The notes beneath the pieces are model-generated. The model did no database searches, was not told where the DNA came from, and was given only the letters and a program-made list of their open reading frames with translations. 64,000 bases of DNA, from positions 1-64,000 of the forward strand of contig JBFXHX010000023.1 of NCBI GenBank assembly GCA_050176585.1, read 5' to 3'. The DNA is from CAYYWP01 sp050176585. GTDB taxonomy: Bacteria > Desulfobacterota > Binatia > HRBIN30 > CADEER01. A program made the translations under genes and the position numbers. Positions 27,746-36,928 of this stretch are shown here, in pieces (the first letter of the stretch is position 1; each line of letters starts with the position of its first letter).

Positions 27746-28847
27746 CCCGCGCGCCGCCTCCGAGCAGGCGCGCGGCGAGCGCGCACAGCGCGGCGGGCGC
27801 CGCCGGCGCCTCCGTGAGCATCGGGATCTGCGCGATCAGCGGCGCGCTGGCGCGCCCGCTGAGGCGGGCGAGCGCGGCCGCATCGCGCCGGCTGAGGGCG
27901 GCGAGATCGGCGTAGTTGGCGAGCAGCTTCGCCCGCAGCGGTGGCGCCGCCCACGAGCCGGCGCCGGCGTCCAGCGGGGGAAAGTCATGGACGCGGTTGG
28001 CGATGAATCCTCCGACGGGATAGCCGCCGCGGTGCAGTTCGCTGGCGAAACCCAGCGCGGTGGTGATCGGGCCCGCTTCCGGGGTGGTCACGATTGCGAA
28101 GCTCGTCTCCTCGGCGCGCAACGTCGCGGCCATGCGCGCGGCGCGCTGGCGAAAGCCGTCGAGCAGCTCTTCGAACGCGGCGGCGAACTCGCCCAGGTCG
28201 CGGAGCAGGTCCAAGCCGGTCCAGCGCTCGAGTGCGCGCAGCACCGCGGCGACGGTCGCGCGCGCCAGCGCGGAGTCCGGGCGCGCCGCGATCGCGCGCG
28301 GGGCCTTGAGGAAGCGCACCGCTTGTGAGGCGAGGAGGTCGGTCATGCGGCGTGGCGCGGTGAGCAGCGCGCGCAGATCGGCGCTCGGCGGAGTATCGAC
28401 GACGAGCAGGTCGTACTCGCCGACCGCGAGCAGCTCGTGCAGGCGTTCCATCGCCATGTATTCGCTCGCGCCGCCGAGCTCGCTCGACAGCTCCTGGTAC
28501 AGCCGGTTGGCGAAGATCCGCTCCGCCACGGCCGGTGTGGGTGCGACGCGGGTGATGAGGCGGTCGAAGGCGCGCTTGGTATCCAGCGCCATGGCTGCAA
28601 GTGGAGCGGCGGCCGCGCCGAGCGGTACGGCTTGCGGCTCGCTCGCCAGCTCGGGCAAGCCGAGCGCGTCGCGCAGACGGCGCGCCGGGTCGATGGTGAT
28701 GACCGCAGTGGAGCGACCGCTCAGCGCCGCGGCGACCGCGAGCGCGGCCGCCGTGGTGGTTTTGCCGACTCCGCCCGCTCCCACGCAAATGATGAGCTGC
28801 TGCTGCGCGAGAAGGCGTCCGAGCGCGCTGGTCGCCATCGCCTCCAA
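27705..28847 (-). CDS. ArsA/Get3-like ATPase, second of a tandem pair
   Basis: A 380-residue SIMIBI-class P-loop ATPase. The deviant Walker A loop is VGAGGVGKTTTAAALA near residue 22, with switch-like VITIDPARRLRDALG and the later VVDTPPSADLRALL. These place it in the ArsA/Get3/anion-transporting ATPase family. The arsenite-binding cysteines of ArsA are not evident and no ars genes are near. It begins three bases after the partner ATPase gene, so the two proteins probably form a heterodimer, as in actinobacterial paired homologues. Role unknown: arsenic efflux is unlikely, and membrane-protein targeting or metabolic protection is possible. Confidence 0.85.
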   Translation of the reverse strand: MEAMATSALGRLLAQQQLIICVGAGGVGKTTTAAALAVAAALSGRSTAVITIDPARRLRDALGLPELASEPQAVPLGAAAAPLAAMALDTKRAFDRLITRVAPTPAVAERIFANRLYQELSSELGGASEYMAMERLHELLAVGEYDLLVVDTPPSADLRALLTAPRRMTDLLASQAVRFLKAPRAIAARPDSALARATVAAVLRALERWTGLDLLRDLGEFAAAFEELLDGFRQRAARMAATLRAEETSFAIVTTPEAGPITTALGFASELHRGGYPVGGFIANRVHDFPPLDAGAGSWAAPPLRAKLLANYADLAALSRRDAAALARLSGRASAPLIAQIPMLTEAPAAPAALCALAARLLGGGARVRPASVGAAKRGA

Positions 28848-28850
28848 CGC

Positions 28851-29759
28851 TCAGTGCCCGTGGCCGCCGCGGGGGAGCACCGGGGCGAGCGCGCGACCCA
28901 TCGCCTCGAGCGTGCCGCCGACCAGTTCGCCCGCGGTCTCGCAGAGCGCGATCGGCGCGACGCCGAAGCCCCGGCGGAGGCGGGCGCGGTGGCGCTCCGC
29001 ATCGGCCCCCGCCGCCAGCGCCAGCCGCGCCGCGGCGACCAGCGGTTCGTCCGCCGCGCGCTTTCCGAGCTCGGCGGCATCGGCGGCGCTGAAACGGCGC
29101 GGCCAGACGCGATTCAGCACCGGCGCCGTGCACTGCAGGCCGAGCGCATCGATCGCGGCGCGGGTCTCCAGGGCTTCGATGACCGCCATCTCCTCGGCGG
29201 TGGCGACGATCGTGATCCGCGCGCGCTCGTCGAGCGCGGTCCGCAGGTCGGCGATACGCGCCGCGATCGGCCCGCGCGGTACGAGCTGCGCGAGCTGGCG
29301 CGGCGCGCGCAGGAGGCGCACCGTATGGCCGCTGGCCGGTGCGTCGACCACGACCGCGTCGAACTCGGCGGCGCGCCCGAAGCGGCGCCGCTCGGTCCAA
29401 CGGGCCAGGCGCTCAAGCACGAGAAACTCGCTCACGCCGGGCGCCGCGGCGGTGATGGCGCGAAAGGTCGTGCTGGCGAGCAGGCGCTCGGCGAGGACCG
29501 GCACGCGGAGGCGCCGGCGGAAGTATGCTTCCACGAGCGCATCGCGCGCGATCCGGACACCGAACAGTCGCGGGCCGAGGGGGGCTGGCTCCGCGCCGAG
29601 CGGCGGCGCGCCGAAGCGCGTCGCGAGCGCCCCGTCCGCCGCGGTCTCCACCACCAACACCGCTTTCACGCTGCGGGCGAGCTGCCCCGCGAGCGCCGCA
29701 GCGACGGTGGTCTTGCCTGCGCCGCCCTTGCCGGTGACGAACACGATCTGCGCCGACAT
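28851..29759 (-). CDS. ArsA/Get3-like ATPase, first of a tandem pair
   Basis: A 302-residue P-loop ATPase beginning IVFVTGKGGAGKTTVAAALA (Walker A of the K-G-G-x-G-K-T type), then VLVVETAADGALATRFG, AVVVDAPASGHTVRLLRAPRQL and a VATAEEMAVIEALE segment. The APASGHT motif is typical of the short partner in paired Get3-like ATPases (for example M. tuberculosis Rv3679). The tail is His/Gly-rich (LPRGGHGH). It precedes the second ATPase by three bases and is divergent from glycerol kinase, with about 165 bases between the two start codons. Confidence 0.85.
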   Translation of the reverse strand: MSAQIVFVTGKGGAGKTTVAAALAGQLARSVKAVLVVETAADGALATRFGAPPLGAEPAPLGPRLFGVRIARDALVEAYFRRRLRVPVLAERLLASTTFRAITAAAPGVSEFLVLERLARWTERRRFGRAAEFDAVVVDAPASGHTVRLLRAPRQLAQLVPRGPIAARIADLRTALDERARITIVATAEEMAVIEALETRAAIDALGLQCTAPVLNRVWPRRFSAADAAELGKRAADEPLVAAARLALAAGADAERHRARLRRGFGVAPIALCETAGELVGGTLEAMGRALAPVLPRGGHGH

Positions 29760-29924
29760 CGGCGCCGAATCCTACTCGAACCGATGCAAGCCTGCACGAG
29801 CGGCAGCGGCGCCTTAACCTCGCCAGTGGGTGTGTCGCTCCTGTTACTGTATCGCGGCAGCGCGTTCTCCGCGCCTTCGCGTCCGCGCGTCGAAGTTCGC
29901 TACAGTGCTCGACGAGGGGGGAGC

Positions 29925-31412
29925 ATGCCGCGCCGCCACGTGTTGGCCATCGACCAGGGAACCACCGGTAGCACGGCCATCGTCTTCGATGAGACCGGTG
30001 CCGTGCGCGGTCGCGCTTACGCGGAGCTCACCCAGCATTACCCGAAGCCGGGCTGGGTGGAGCACGACGCGGAGGAGCTCTGGCGCGTGAGCCAGCGGGT
30101 CATGCGCGGCGCGCTTCGCGCCGCGCGGCTCGCGCCGAAAGAGCTCGCTGCCATCGGCATCGCCAATCAGCGCGAGACCGCCGTGCTCTGGGATCGGGAC
30201 AGCGGGCGGCCGGTGCACCGCGCCATCGTGTGGCAGGACCGCCGCACCGCGGGCCAGTGCGCGCAGCTGAAGGCCGACGGCGCCGAAGCGCTGCTGCGCG
30301 CGAAGACCGGGCTCGTGCTCGACCCGTACTTCTCCGCCACCAAGGTCCGCTGGCTGTTCGACCACGTGCGCGGGCTGCGCCGGCGGACGCGCGCGCTCGC
30401 TTTCGGCACGGTGGACAGCTGGCTCGTCTGGCAGCTCACCGGCGGGCGGACCCACGTCACCGACCACACGAACGCTTCGCGGACGTTGCTCTACGACATC
30501 CGCTCGCGCGCGTGGGACCCCGAGTTGCTGCGGGTATTCAACCTGCCCGAGGTCATTCTGCCGCGGGTGGTCGGATCGAGCGAGGTCGTCGCGACCACGG
30601 ACCCGCGCGTGTTCGGCGCCGAAGTGCCGATCGCGGGCATCGCCGGCGATCAACAGGCCGCGCTGTTCGGGCAGGCGTGCTTTCGCCCCGGCATGGTCAA
30701 GAACACGTACGGCACCGGCTGTTTCCTCCTCATGTTCACGGGCGACGTCGCCGTCGCGCCCCGCCAAGGCCTGCTCACCACGCTCGCATGTGGCGCCGAC
30801 GGCCAGCCGGCGTACGCGCTCGAGGGCTCGGTGTTCGTCGCCGGCGCCGCACTGCAGTGGCTACGGGACGGCTTGGGCCTGCTCAAATCCGCCCGCGAGA
30901 GCGAGCGTCTGGCGACCGGCGTCGAATCCTCGCTCGGCGTGTACGTCGTCCCGGCGTTCGTCGGCCTCGGCACGCCCTACTGGGATCCGGCGGCGCGCGG
31001 CGCCGTCTTGGGCCTGACCCGCGGCGTCGGCCGCGCGCACCTCGTCCGTGCGACGCTCGAAGCGCTCGCGTACCAGAGCCGGGACGTGGTCGACACCATG
31101 ACCGCGGAATCCGGCAAGCGCCTGGCCGGCCTCCGCGTAGACGGCGGCGCCTCGGCGAACGACTTTCTCATGCAGTTCCAGGCGGATCTGCTCGGTGCGG
31201 AGGTGGACCGGCCGCTCGTCATCGAGACCACCGCGCAGGGAGCGGCGCTACTCGCCGGGCGCGGGGTCGGCCTCTGGTCGAGCCCGCGCCAGCTCGAAAG
31301 CGCGCGCAAGCGCGAGCGCCTCTTCCGCCCGCGCATGCGCCCGGCCGAGCGCGAAGCGCTGTACGCGGGGTGGAAGCGCGCCGTGGCGGCGGTGCGAGCG
31401 CTGGGGAGCTGA
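29925..31412 (+). CDS. glpK: Glycerol kinase
   Basis: Phosphorylates glycerol to sn-glycerol 3-phosphate. The 495-residue FGGY-family protein has the ATP-site opening LAIDQGTTGSTAIVFDE, the glycerol-binding NQRETAVLWDRDSGRPVH and WQDRRTA, GTVDSWLVWQLTGG, AGDQQAALFGQ, NTYGTGCFLL and the C-terminal LRVDGGASANDFLMQFQADLLG. The ATG at 29925 has a gaggggggag Shine-Dalgarno; the frame is open far upstream only as a shadow of the opposite strand. No glpF or glpD is adjacent. Confidence 0.96.
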   Translation: MPRRHVLAIDQGTTGSTAIVFDETGAVRGRAYAELTQHYPKPGWVEHDAEELWRVSQRVMRGALRAARLAPKELAAIGIANQRETAVLWDRDSGRPVHRAIVWQDRRTAGQCAQLKADGAEALLRAKTGLVLDPYFSATKVRWLFDHVRGLRRRTRALAFGTVDSWLVWQLTGGRTHVTDHTNASRTLLYDIRSRAWDPELLRVFNLPEVILPRVVGSSEVVATTDPRVFGAEVPIAGIAGDQQAALFGQACFRPGMVKNTYGTGCFLLMFTGDVAVAPRQGLLTTLACGADGQPAYALEGSVFVAGAALQWLRDGLGLLKSARESERLATGVESSLGVYVVPAFVGLGTPYWDPAARGAVLGLTRGVGRAHLVRATLEALAYQSRDVVDTMTAESGKRLAGLRVDGGASANDFLMQFQADLLGAEVDRPLVIETTAQGAALLAGRGVGLWSSPRQLESARKRERLFRPRMRPAEREALYAGWKRAVAAVRALGS

Positions 31413-31552
31413 GCCGGGCTTTTCACCGCAGAAAGAGGCGCGGCGGTGGCGGAGCTCAGACGCGCGTTGTGTCAGGACATGGCAGGGTGATATCAGCGCG
31501 ACTGTCTAGGGCGAGTGCTCGTCAGCTCACAGCTTAGACGGGGGGCGTTGCC

Positions 31553-33307
31553 TTGATCGTCGGCCATCTGTACCGCCGCTGTTCAGCGCTGCGCTGCGCC
31601 GCGACGTTCGTCGGAACGCTGCTACACGGGAGTTTGGCGGCCGGCGCGGTGCCATTTACGCCCGCGGGTCCTTATCCGACCGGACCAGCGGACTTTCGTG
31701 CTTCGGGAGTGGCGATCGCCGACCTGGATCGCGACGGATTCGGGGACCTCGCAGTGGCCAATTACGGCCCGGAATCCCAGCCACCGTTTGGCAATACTTC
31801 CGTCCTGTGGGGCGATGGCGCGGGTGGGTTCAGCGCGGCGCAGAACCTGCGCGACGCAATCACTAACGGCATACGAAGCGCGGATCTCGATCGCGATGGC
31901 AATTACGATCTGGTGATTTGGGGTGGTGACGGGACGCGGGTCTTCTGGGGCAAGGGCTCGCGGAGCTTCGATCCCGCTGAGGTACTGAGCGAGGTGCCGG
32001 CGGGCGGTGTCACGCTCGCCGACCTCGACGCGGATGGCGCGCTCGACGTTCTCGTGACGCAGTACCCGAACGCGGAAGTCGCGGTGCTGTACAACCAGGG
32101 AGCGCGCGGCTTTCTGCTTCAGCGGTATCCCGCAGGTGTGGAAGTAAACTCATCACCGGCTGTCGGCGATCTCGACGGCGCAAGCGGCCGGGACGTGGTC
32201 GTTACACACTACTGGACGAATACAGTATCGGTGCTGCTGGCGACCGCCGCAGGCGGGTTTGCGCCACCCGTGGCGCGCCCTGGCGGAGAATTGCCGTCCG
32301 GCGTGGGCATCGGCGAGTTCACAGGGGACGCGCATCTGGACGTGATCTATGCGCGGCGCGGCTGTAACGACGATGCTGATGCCAGCTGCGCCAACGATGG
32401 TCTCACGCTGCTGATCGGCGACGGCTCTGGCGGGTTCAGTGCCACACGAGAATTCGAAGTTGGCGAGGGGCCGTGCGCGCTCGCGGTAACGGACGTCGAC
32501 GGCAATGGCCGACACGATGTGGTCGTATCGAACTTCAACAGCAACTCGGTCTCGGTGCTCCTCGGCCAGTCGGGCGGGGGTCTGGCGGTGGAGAGTCCCA
32601 TTCCCGTGGGTCGCGGTCCCGGGGACTTGGCTGTCGGAGATCTCAACGGCGACGGGTGCGCAGATGTCGCCGTCGGGAATTGGCGATCAGCCACCGTCTC
32701 CGTGTTGCTGGTCGACTGCCGCTTCGGCGGGCGGATTCGCTATTACAGCGCCGACCGACCAGTTGCGGACGTGAGCGTCCATGCACTGGGTCCCGTGCAG
32801 AGCAGCACGATCAGTGACGCGGCCGGGACATTCTCGTTCGCGGAGTTGAGCGAAGGCGATTGGACGGTCGAGCCGGTGAAGCGCGGCGGCCGAGAGGAGG
32901 CCATCAGCTCTCTCGACGCCACATACGTGCTCCAAGCCGTCGCTGGCACTCGCACATTTACGGACTTTCAAAAGCTCGCATGCGATGTCACCGCCAACGG
33001 GTCGGTCAGCGCATTCGACGCGGTCCGCATTCTGCAGTTCATCACTGCGCCGCACACTGAATTCGAGGTGGCGGCTGCTTGCGCATCTGACTGGGGATTC
33101 GTACCAGTGCCGGCCGTCGCTGCGAACCAAACGCTGATCCCGCCACTCGTCTCGCCTGGGACCTGCCAGCGCGGCGGCATTCGCTTCGCGCCGCTGGCGC
33201 GGCCGAGCGCGGCACAGGATTTCGTCGGCCTGGTTTGGGGTGACTGCACCGGCAACTGGCTGCCCGAATCCGCGGCCGCAGCGCTCCAGCGAGTGCAGGG
33301 CCGGTAG
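31553..33307 (+). CDS. Secreted FG-GAP/VCBS repeat protein with dockerin-like C-terminus
   Basis: A 584-residue exported protein. An N-terminal hydrophobic stretch (about 14-32) ends near AAGA, consistent with a signal peptide. About seven FG-GAP repeats (about 45-390) each carry a calcium-loop motif such as DLDRDGFGD, DLDRDGNYD, DLDADGALD, DVDGNGRHD or DLNGDGCAD, predicting a seven-bladed propeller. A small Ig-like or carboxypeptidase-regulatory-type domain (about 393-450) follows. Last comes a dockerin-like tail with two helix-loop repeats (SSLDATYVLQAVAG and DVTANGSVSAFDAVRILQF). The start is TTG after a G-rich Shine-Dalgarno. Probable surface adhesin or ligand-binding protein. Confidence 0.72.
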   Translation: MIVGHLYRRCSALRCAATFVGTLLHGSLAAGAVPFTPAGPYPTGPADFRASGVAIADLDRDGFGDLAVANYGPESQPPFGNTSVLWGDGAGGFSAAQNLRDAITNGIRSADLDRDGNYDLVIWGGDGTRVFWGKGSRSFDPAEVLSEVPAGGVTLADLDADGALDVLVTQYPNAEVAVLYNQGARGFLLQRYPAGVEVNSSPAVGDLDGASGRDVVVTHYWTNTVSVLLATAAGGFAPPVARPGGELPSGVGIGEFTGDAHLDVIYARRGCNDDADASCANDGLTLLIGDGSGGFSATREFEVGEGPCALAVTDVDGNGRHDVVVSNFNSNSVSVLLGQSGGGLAVESPIPVGRGPGDLAVGDLNGDGCADVAVGNWRSATVSVLLVDCRFGGRIRYYSADRPVADVSVHALGPVQSSTISDAAGTFSFAELSEGDWTVEPVKRGGREEAISSLDATYVLQAVAGTRTFTDFQKLACDVTANGSVSAFDAVRILQFITAPHTEFEVAAACASDWGFVPVPAVAANQTLIPPLVSPGTCQRGGIRFAPLARPSAAQDFVGLVWGDCTGNWLPESAAAALQRVQGR

Positions 33308-33414
33308 CGCCGCCGCGCGCTTTGCATCGCGCGCCGCGCGAGCGATCGTAGCGTGGCGGTTGGCGCGGCGGCGCGTTTGCAGCTAAGCGCTGGCGGCATG
33401 CGATCTGCCCGCGC

Positions 33415-34866
33415 ATGATGCTGCTCGCAGCCGATCGGATCTCGGTGCGCTACGGGGCGACGGCAGCGCTCGACGCGGTCGATGTGGCGCTCGCGCCGGG
33501 CGAGATTCACGCCGTCGTCGGCGAAAACGGCGCCGGCAAATCCACGCTCCTGCGCGCGCTCGCCGGGGTGGTGCGCCCCAACGCTGGCACGGTGACCCGC
33601 GCCGCGGGCTCGGTGCTCGCTTGGGTGCCGCAGGAGCCCGACCTGCCGCCCGACTGTACGGCAGCCGAGTGGATCTACCTCGCCGCCGAGCTCCGTCACC
33701 GCGGCGGCTGGTTGCGCGCCCGGGCGATGCGCGAGGGCGCCGCGGCGGCGCTGGCGCGCGTCGGTTCTCGAGCCCGGTCCACCGCCCGCGTGGGCGCGCT
33801 CCCGGCGGCGCAGCGCAAGCAGGTCCAGCTCGCGCGCGCGCTGCGCGACTCCGTCGATGTGCTGCTGCTCGACGAGCCCACCGCTGTCCTCGGCGGGGCG
33901 GATGCGGCGCGCCTGTTTGCCGCGGTGCGCGAAGCTGTGCGCGCCGGCGCGGGCGTGGTGTACGTCAGCCACCGGCTCGACGAAGTGCTCGCGCTCGCCG
34001 ATCGCATCACCGTGTTGCGCGACGGCCGCTGGGTCGCGACCGTCCCAGCGGCAGCGGCGGACATCCCCGGCTTGGTCCAGTTGATGGTCGGGCGCGATCT
34101 GCTGCCGCCAGAACCCGCCGCCCGCGCGGGCGGCGAGGTGCTGCTGCGGGTGAGCGGCTTGGCGACCGGGCACGTCGATGCCCTGTCGCTCGCGGTGCGC
34201 GCGGGCGAGATCGTCGGCCTCGCCGGGCTGCTGGGCGCCGGGCGCAGCGCCGTCCTCGAGGCCGTCGCCGGATTGCGACCGCGCCGCGCCGGTGCGGTGG
34301 AGTGCCGGGCGGCGTTGGGCTTCATGCCGGAGGATCGCATGCGCAAGGGGCTCATCCCCACCTTCAGCCTGCGCGAGAACATCTTCCTGCCGGCGCCTCG
34401 CGGCCGCTTGCGGCGCGCCGTCGAGCGGCGCACCGCGGCGGCATGGATGCAGCGGCTCGGCATCCGGGCCGTGGGACCCGAGGCGCCGATCGCCTCGCTG
34501 TCCGGCGGCAATCAGCAGAAGGCGCTGCTCGCCCGGCTGCTGCGCGCCGAGCCGCGCGTGCTGCTGCTGGACGAGCCGACCGCCGGCGTGGACATCGGCG
34601 CCAAGGCCGACATTCACGCGCAGATCCGCGCGCTGGCGCACGCCGGCGCTGCCGTCCTCCTCGCCTCGAGCGAGCTGCCCGAGTTGTTGCACCTCTGCGA
34701 TCGCATCGTGGCGCTCTACGACGGGCACGCTGTCGGTACGTTCGACGCTCGCGTCTGCGGCGAAGCGGCCGTCGCAGCCGCTATTACCGGCCAGGGAGCC
34801 GTGACGCCGGCGGCGCCGTCACACACCTCCGAGCGCGCGCTCGCCGGGCCTCCGACCGAGCGCTGA
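33415..34866 (+). CDS. Sugar ABC transporter, ATP-binding protein (RbsA/MglA type)
   Basis: A 483-residue protein with two fused ABC domains, the layout of ribose/galactose-type importers. Domain 1 has Walker A GENGAGKST (36-44) and Walker B VDVLLLDEPTA; its signature segment is the divergent LPAAQRKQVQLARAL. Domain 2 (from about 240) has the usual degenerate P-loop GLLGAGRSA, an intact signature LSGGNQQKALLARLL and VLLLDEPTAGVDIGAK. It lies first in an operon with a permease and a lipoprotein binding protein. The transported sugar is not identifiable. Confidence 0.9.
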   Translation: MMLLAADRISVRYGATAALDAVDVALAPGEIHAVVGENGAGKSTLLRALAGVVRPNAGTVTRAAGSVLAWVPQEPDLPPDCTAAEWIYLAAELRHRGGWLRARAMREGAAAALARVGSRARSTARVGALPAAQRKQVQLARALRDSVDVLLLDEPTAVLGGADAARLFAAVREAVRAGAGVVYVSHRLDEVLALADRITVLRDGRWVATVPAAAADIPGLVQLMVGRDLLPPEPAARAGGEVLLRVSGLATGHVDALSLAVRAGEIVGLAGLLGAGRSAVLEAVAGLRPRRAGAVECRAALGFMPEDRMRKGLIPTFSLRENIFLPAPRGRLRRAVERRTAAAWMQRLGIRAVGPEAPIASLSGGNQQKALLARLLRAEPRVLLLDEPTAGVDIGAKADIHAQIRALAHAGAAVLLASSELPELLHLCDRIVALYDGHAVGTFDARVCGEAAVAAAITGQGAVTPAAPSHTSERALAGPPTER

Positions 34867-34887
34867 CGCCTGATCACGATCGCCCAC

Positions 34888-35844
34888 ATGCGCCTGCGCC
34901 TGGTGCCCGGGTGGAGCGCGGCCGCGATCCTGGTCGCAGAGTTCCTCTTTTTCACCGCCATCCTGGCGCGCGCCGGTGAACCGCACACGTTCGCCAACCC
35001 AGAGAATGTGGCGCTCATCTTCAAGTACTCGGCGATCTACGGCATCGCCGCGATCGGCGCCGCGATGGTGATCGGGACCGGCGGCATCGATCTCGCGCCA
35101 GGCGCGGTGATCGCGCTAGCGTCGGTCGTCACCGGTCATTTGTTCGTCGAATGGCACTGGCCGCTCTCGGTCGCCATGGCCGGCGGCGTGGCATGCGGTG
35201 TGGCCACCGGCGCGCTCGCCGCGGCGCTGATCGTCTTCGCCCGGCTGCCGCCGTTCATCGCCACGCTCGGCACCATGGGCATCGCGCGCGGCCTGGCGTT
35301 CGTGGTGACCGAGGGCCGTTTTTACGACCTCTCGCGCTGGGTCGGCGCCGGGGCGGCGCCGCTCGGCGTGCCCCTGTCCGCGTGGCCGGCGGTGCTCATG
35401 CTGTTGCTCGCCATTGCGTATCACATCGTCATGACGCACACGGCGCTCGGGCGTCACGTGCTCGCGATCGGCGGCAATGAGACCGCCGCGCGCTACGCCG
35501 GCGTGCGTATCGCGCGCGTCAAGTTCTTCGTCTACGTGAGCAGCGGCGCGCTCGCGGCCCTGTCTGGCGTGGTGCTGGCGGTCGTGCAGGGGCAGGGCAA
35601 GGCCGACCTCGCCAGCGGCTACGAGCTCGACGTCATCGCGGCGGCGGTGGTCGGCGGCGCATCGCTGTCCGGTGGTCGCGCATCGGTGATCGGCGCGGTC
35701 ATCGGCGCGCTGATCTTCGGCGTGCTGCGCAATGCGCTCGCACAGATTCCGGGCGGGACGTTCGCCGACCGCCTGATCCTCGGCATCGCCGTATTGGTGA
35801 TCGTCGTCATGGATCGCCTGGCGAGCGGGTCGCGCGATCGGTAG
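34888..35844 (+). CDS. Sugar ABC transporter permease (RbsC type)
   Basis: A 318-residue inner-membrane permease with 8-10 hydrophobic segments. Family landmarks: GTGGIDLAPGAVIALASV near residue 70, PPFIATLGTMGIARGLAF near 125, TALGRHVLAIGGNETAARYAGV near 195, and the C-terminal ELDVIAAAVVGGASLSGGRAS. It follows the ATPase gene by 21 bases and precedes the binding-protein gene by 56 bases. Confidence 0.92.
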   Translation: MRLRLVPGWSAAAILVAEFLFFTAILARAGEPHTFANPENVALIFKYSAIYGIAAIGAAMVIGTGGIDLAPGAVIALASVVTGHLFVEWHWPLSVAMAGGVACGVATGALAAALIVFARLPPFIATLGTMGIARGLAFVVTEGRFYDLSRWVGAGAAPLGVPLSAWPAVLMLLLAIAYHIVMTHTALGRHVLAIGGNETAARYAGVRIARVKFFVYVSSGALAALSGVVLAVVQGQGKADLASGYELDVIAAAVVGGASLSGGRASVIGAVIGALIFGVLRNALAQIPGGTFADRLILGIAVLVIVVMDRLASGSRDR

Positions 35845-35900
35845 CGGCGCGGCCGGCCGGCGGCTCGCCAGCGCGCGCGGCGCAATGCTACACGCCGGCC

Positions 35901-36863
35901 GTGAGCCGTATCACCTGCCTCGCGCTGAGCGCACTGCTCGTCGCGGCGTGCACGTCGCCCGCCGCGGACCAGCCCCGCCGCCCGCGCTTTGCGCTGATCC
36001 CGAAGGCGCTGCACATTCCGGTGTTCGAGTACGCGCGCATCGGCGCCGAACGGACCGCGAAGCAGCTCGGCGTCGAGGTCATCTGGCGCGGTCCGGAGAG
36101 CACCGACGAGATCCGCCAGAAGGAGATCCTCGAGTCGTTCATCGCCCAACGCGTCGATGGCATCGCCATCTCGTGCTTGAACGGCGATCTGCTGACCGAT
36201 GCGATCGATCGCGCCGTCGCCAACGGCATCCCGGTGGTCACCTGGGACTCCGACGCGCCGAAGAGCAAGCGGCTGGCGTTCTACGGCGTGAACGACGTCG
36301 AGGGCGGGCGCGCGCTCGGCGAGGGCCTGGCGCAACTCCTCGACGGCAAGGGCCGCGTCGCGCTGATCACGGCGCTGGGCGCCGATAATCTGCAGAAGCG
36401 GCTGGACGGCGCGCGCGCGGCGCTCCGGGCCCATCCCGGGATCGAGATCGTCGAACAGTTCGACGTGAAGGACGACGCCGTGCGGGTCGCGGAGATCATC
36501 GCCGCCGCGACACAGCGCTATCCCGACCTCGACGGCTGGTTGTCAGTGGGGGGCTGGCCGGTATTCGTGCGGAACGCGCTGGATCCCGTAGACCCCGCGC
36601 GCACCAAGGTGGTGGCATTCGATACCATTCCTCCGGCGCCGGAACTGCTGCGCGCCGGCAAGGTGCAGCTCCTGGTGGGCCAGAAGTATTTCGGCTGGGG
36701 CGAGGAATCGGTGAAGCTGCTCAAGCAGATCGTGGATGGCCGGCCGCCGGCGGAGGTGTTCCACTACTCCGGCATCGACATCGTCACGCGGGAGAATCTG
36801 GACGCCTACCTGGAGCAGTGGCGCCGCTGGGAGCAGGGCGACGCGACTGACGATCGGGGCTGA
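35901..36863 (+). CDS. Sugar ABC transporter substrate-binding lipoprotein (RbsB-like)
   Basis: A 320-residue periplasmic binding protein. A lipobox LLVAAC with lipidated Cys17 anchors it to the membrane. The type 1 periplasmic-binding fold is shown by RFALIPKALHIPVFEYARIGAE, the VDGIAISCLNGDLLTDAIDRA block, GIPVVTWDSDA, AFYGVNDVEGGRALGEG and the hinge region WLSVGGWPVF. The start is GTG. Placing the binding protein last in the operon, after ATPase and permease, is less usual than an rbsDACB order but common in other phyla. Confidence 0.9.
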   Translation: MSRITCLALSALLVAACTSPAADQPRRPRFALIPKALHIPVFEYARIGAERTAKQLGVEVIWRGPESTDEIRQKEILESFIAQRVDGIAISCLNGDLLTDAIDRAVANGIPVVTWDSDAPKSKRLAFYGVNDVEGGRALGEGLAQLLDGKGRVALITALGADNLQKRLDGARAALRAHPGIEIVEQFDVKDDAVRVAEIIAAATQRYPDLDGWLSVGGWPVFVRNALDPVDPARTKVVAFDTIPPAPELLRAGKVQLLVGQKYFGWGEESVKLLKQIVDGRPPAEVFHYSGIDIVTRENLDAYLEQWRRWEQGDATDDRG

Positions 36864-36928
36864 GCGCCGTGCGCGCTTCGAGTCCCAAACGTGCGCGCGC
36901 CTGAGGTTGGAGCAGCCACCGCCGGGTC

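Noticed and set aside
27705..29759. Arsenite efflux ATPase ArsA
   Set aside because: No arsB, arsC, arsD or arsR is nearby and the metal-binding cysteines are not evident; split paired ATPases fit the Get3-like group better.
28437..29924. Upstream extension of the glpK reading frame by nearly 500 codons
   Set aside because: It runs antisense through both ATPase genes and has the biased composition of a shadow frame. The glycerol kinase start and its Shine-Dalgarno are at 29925.
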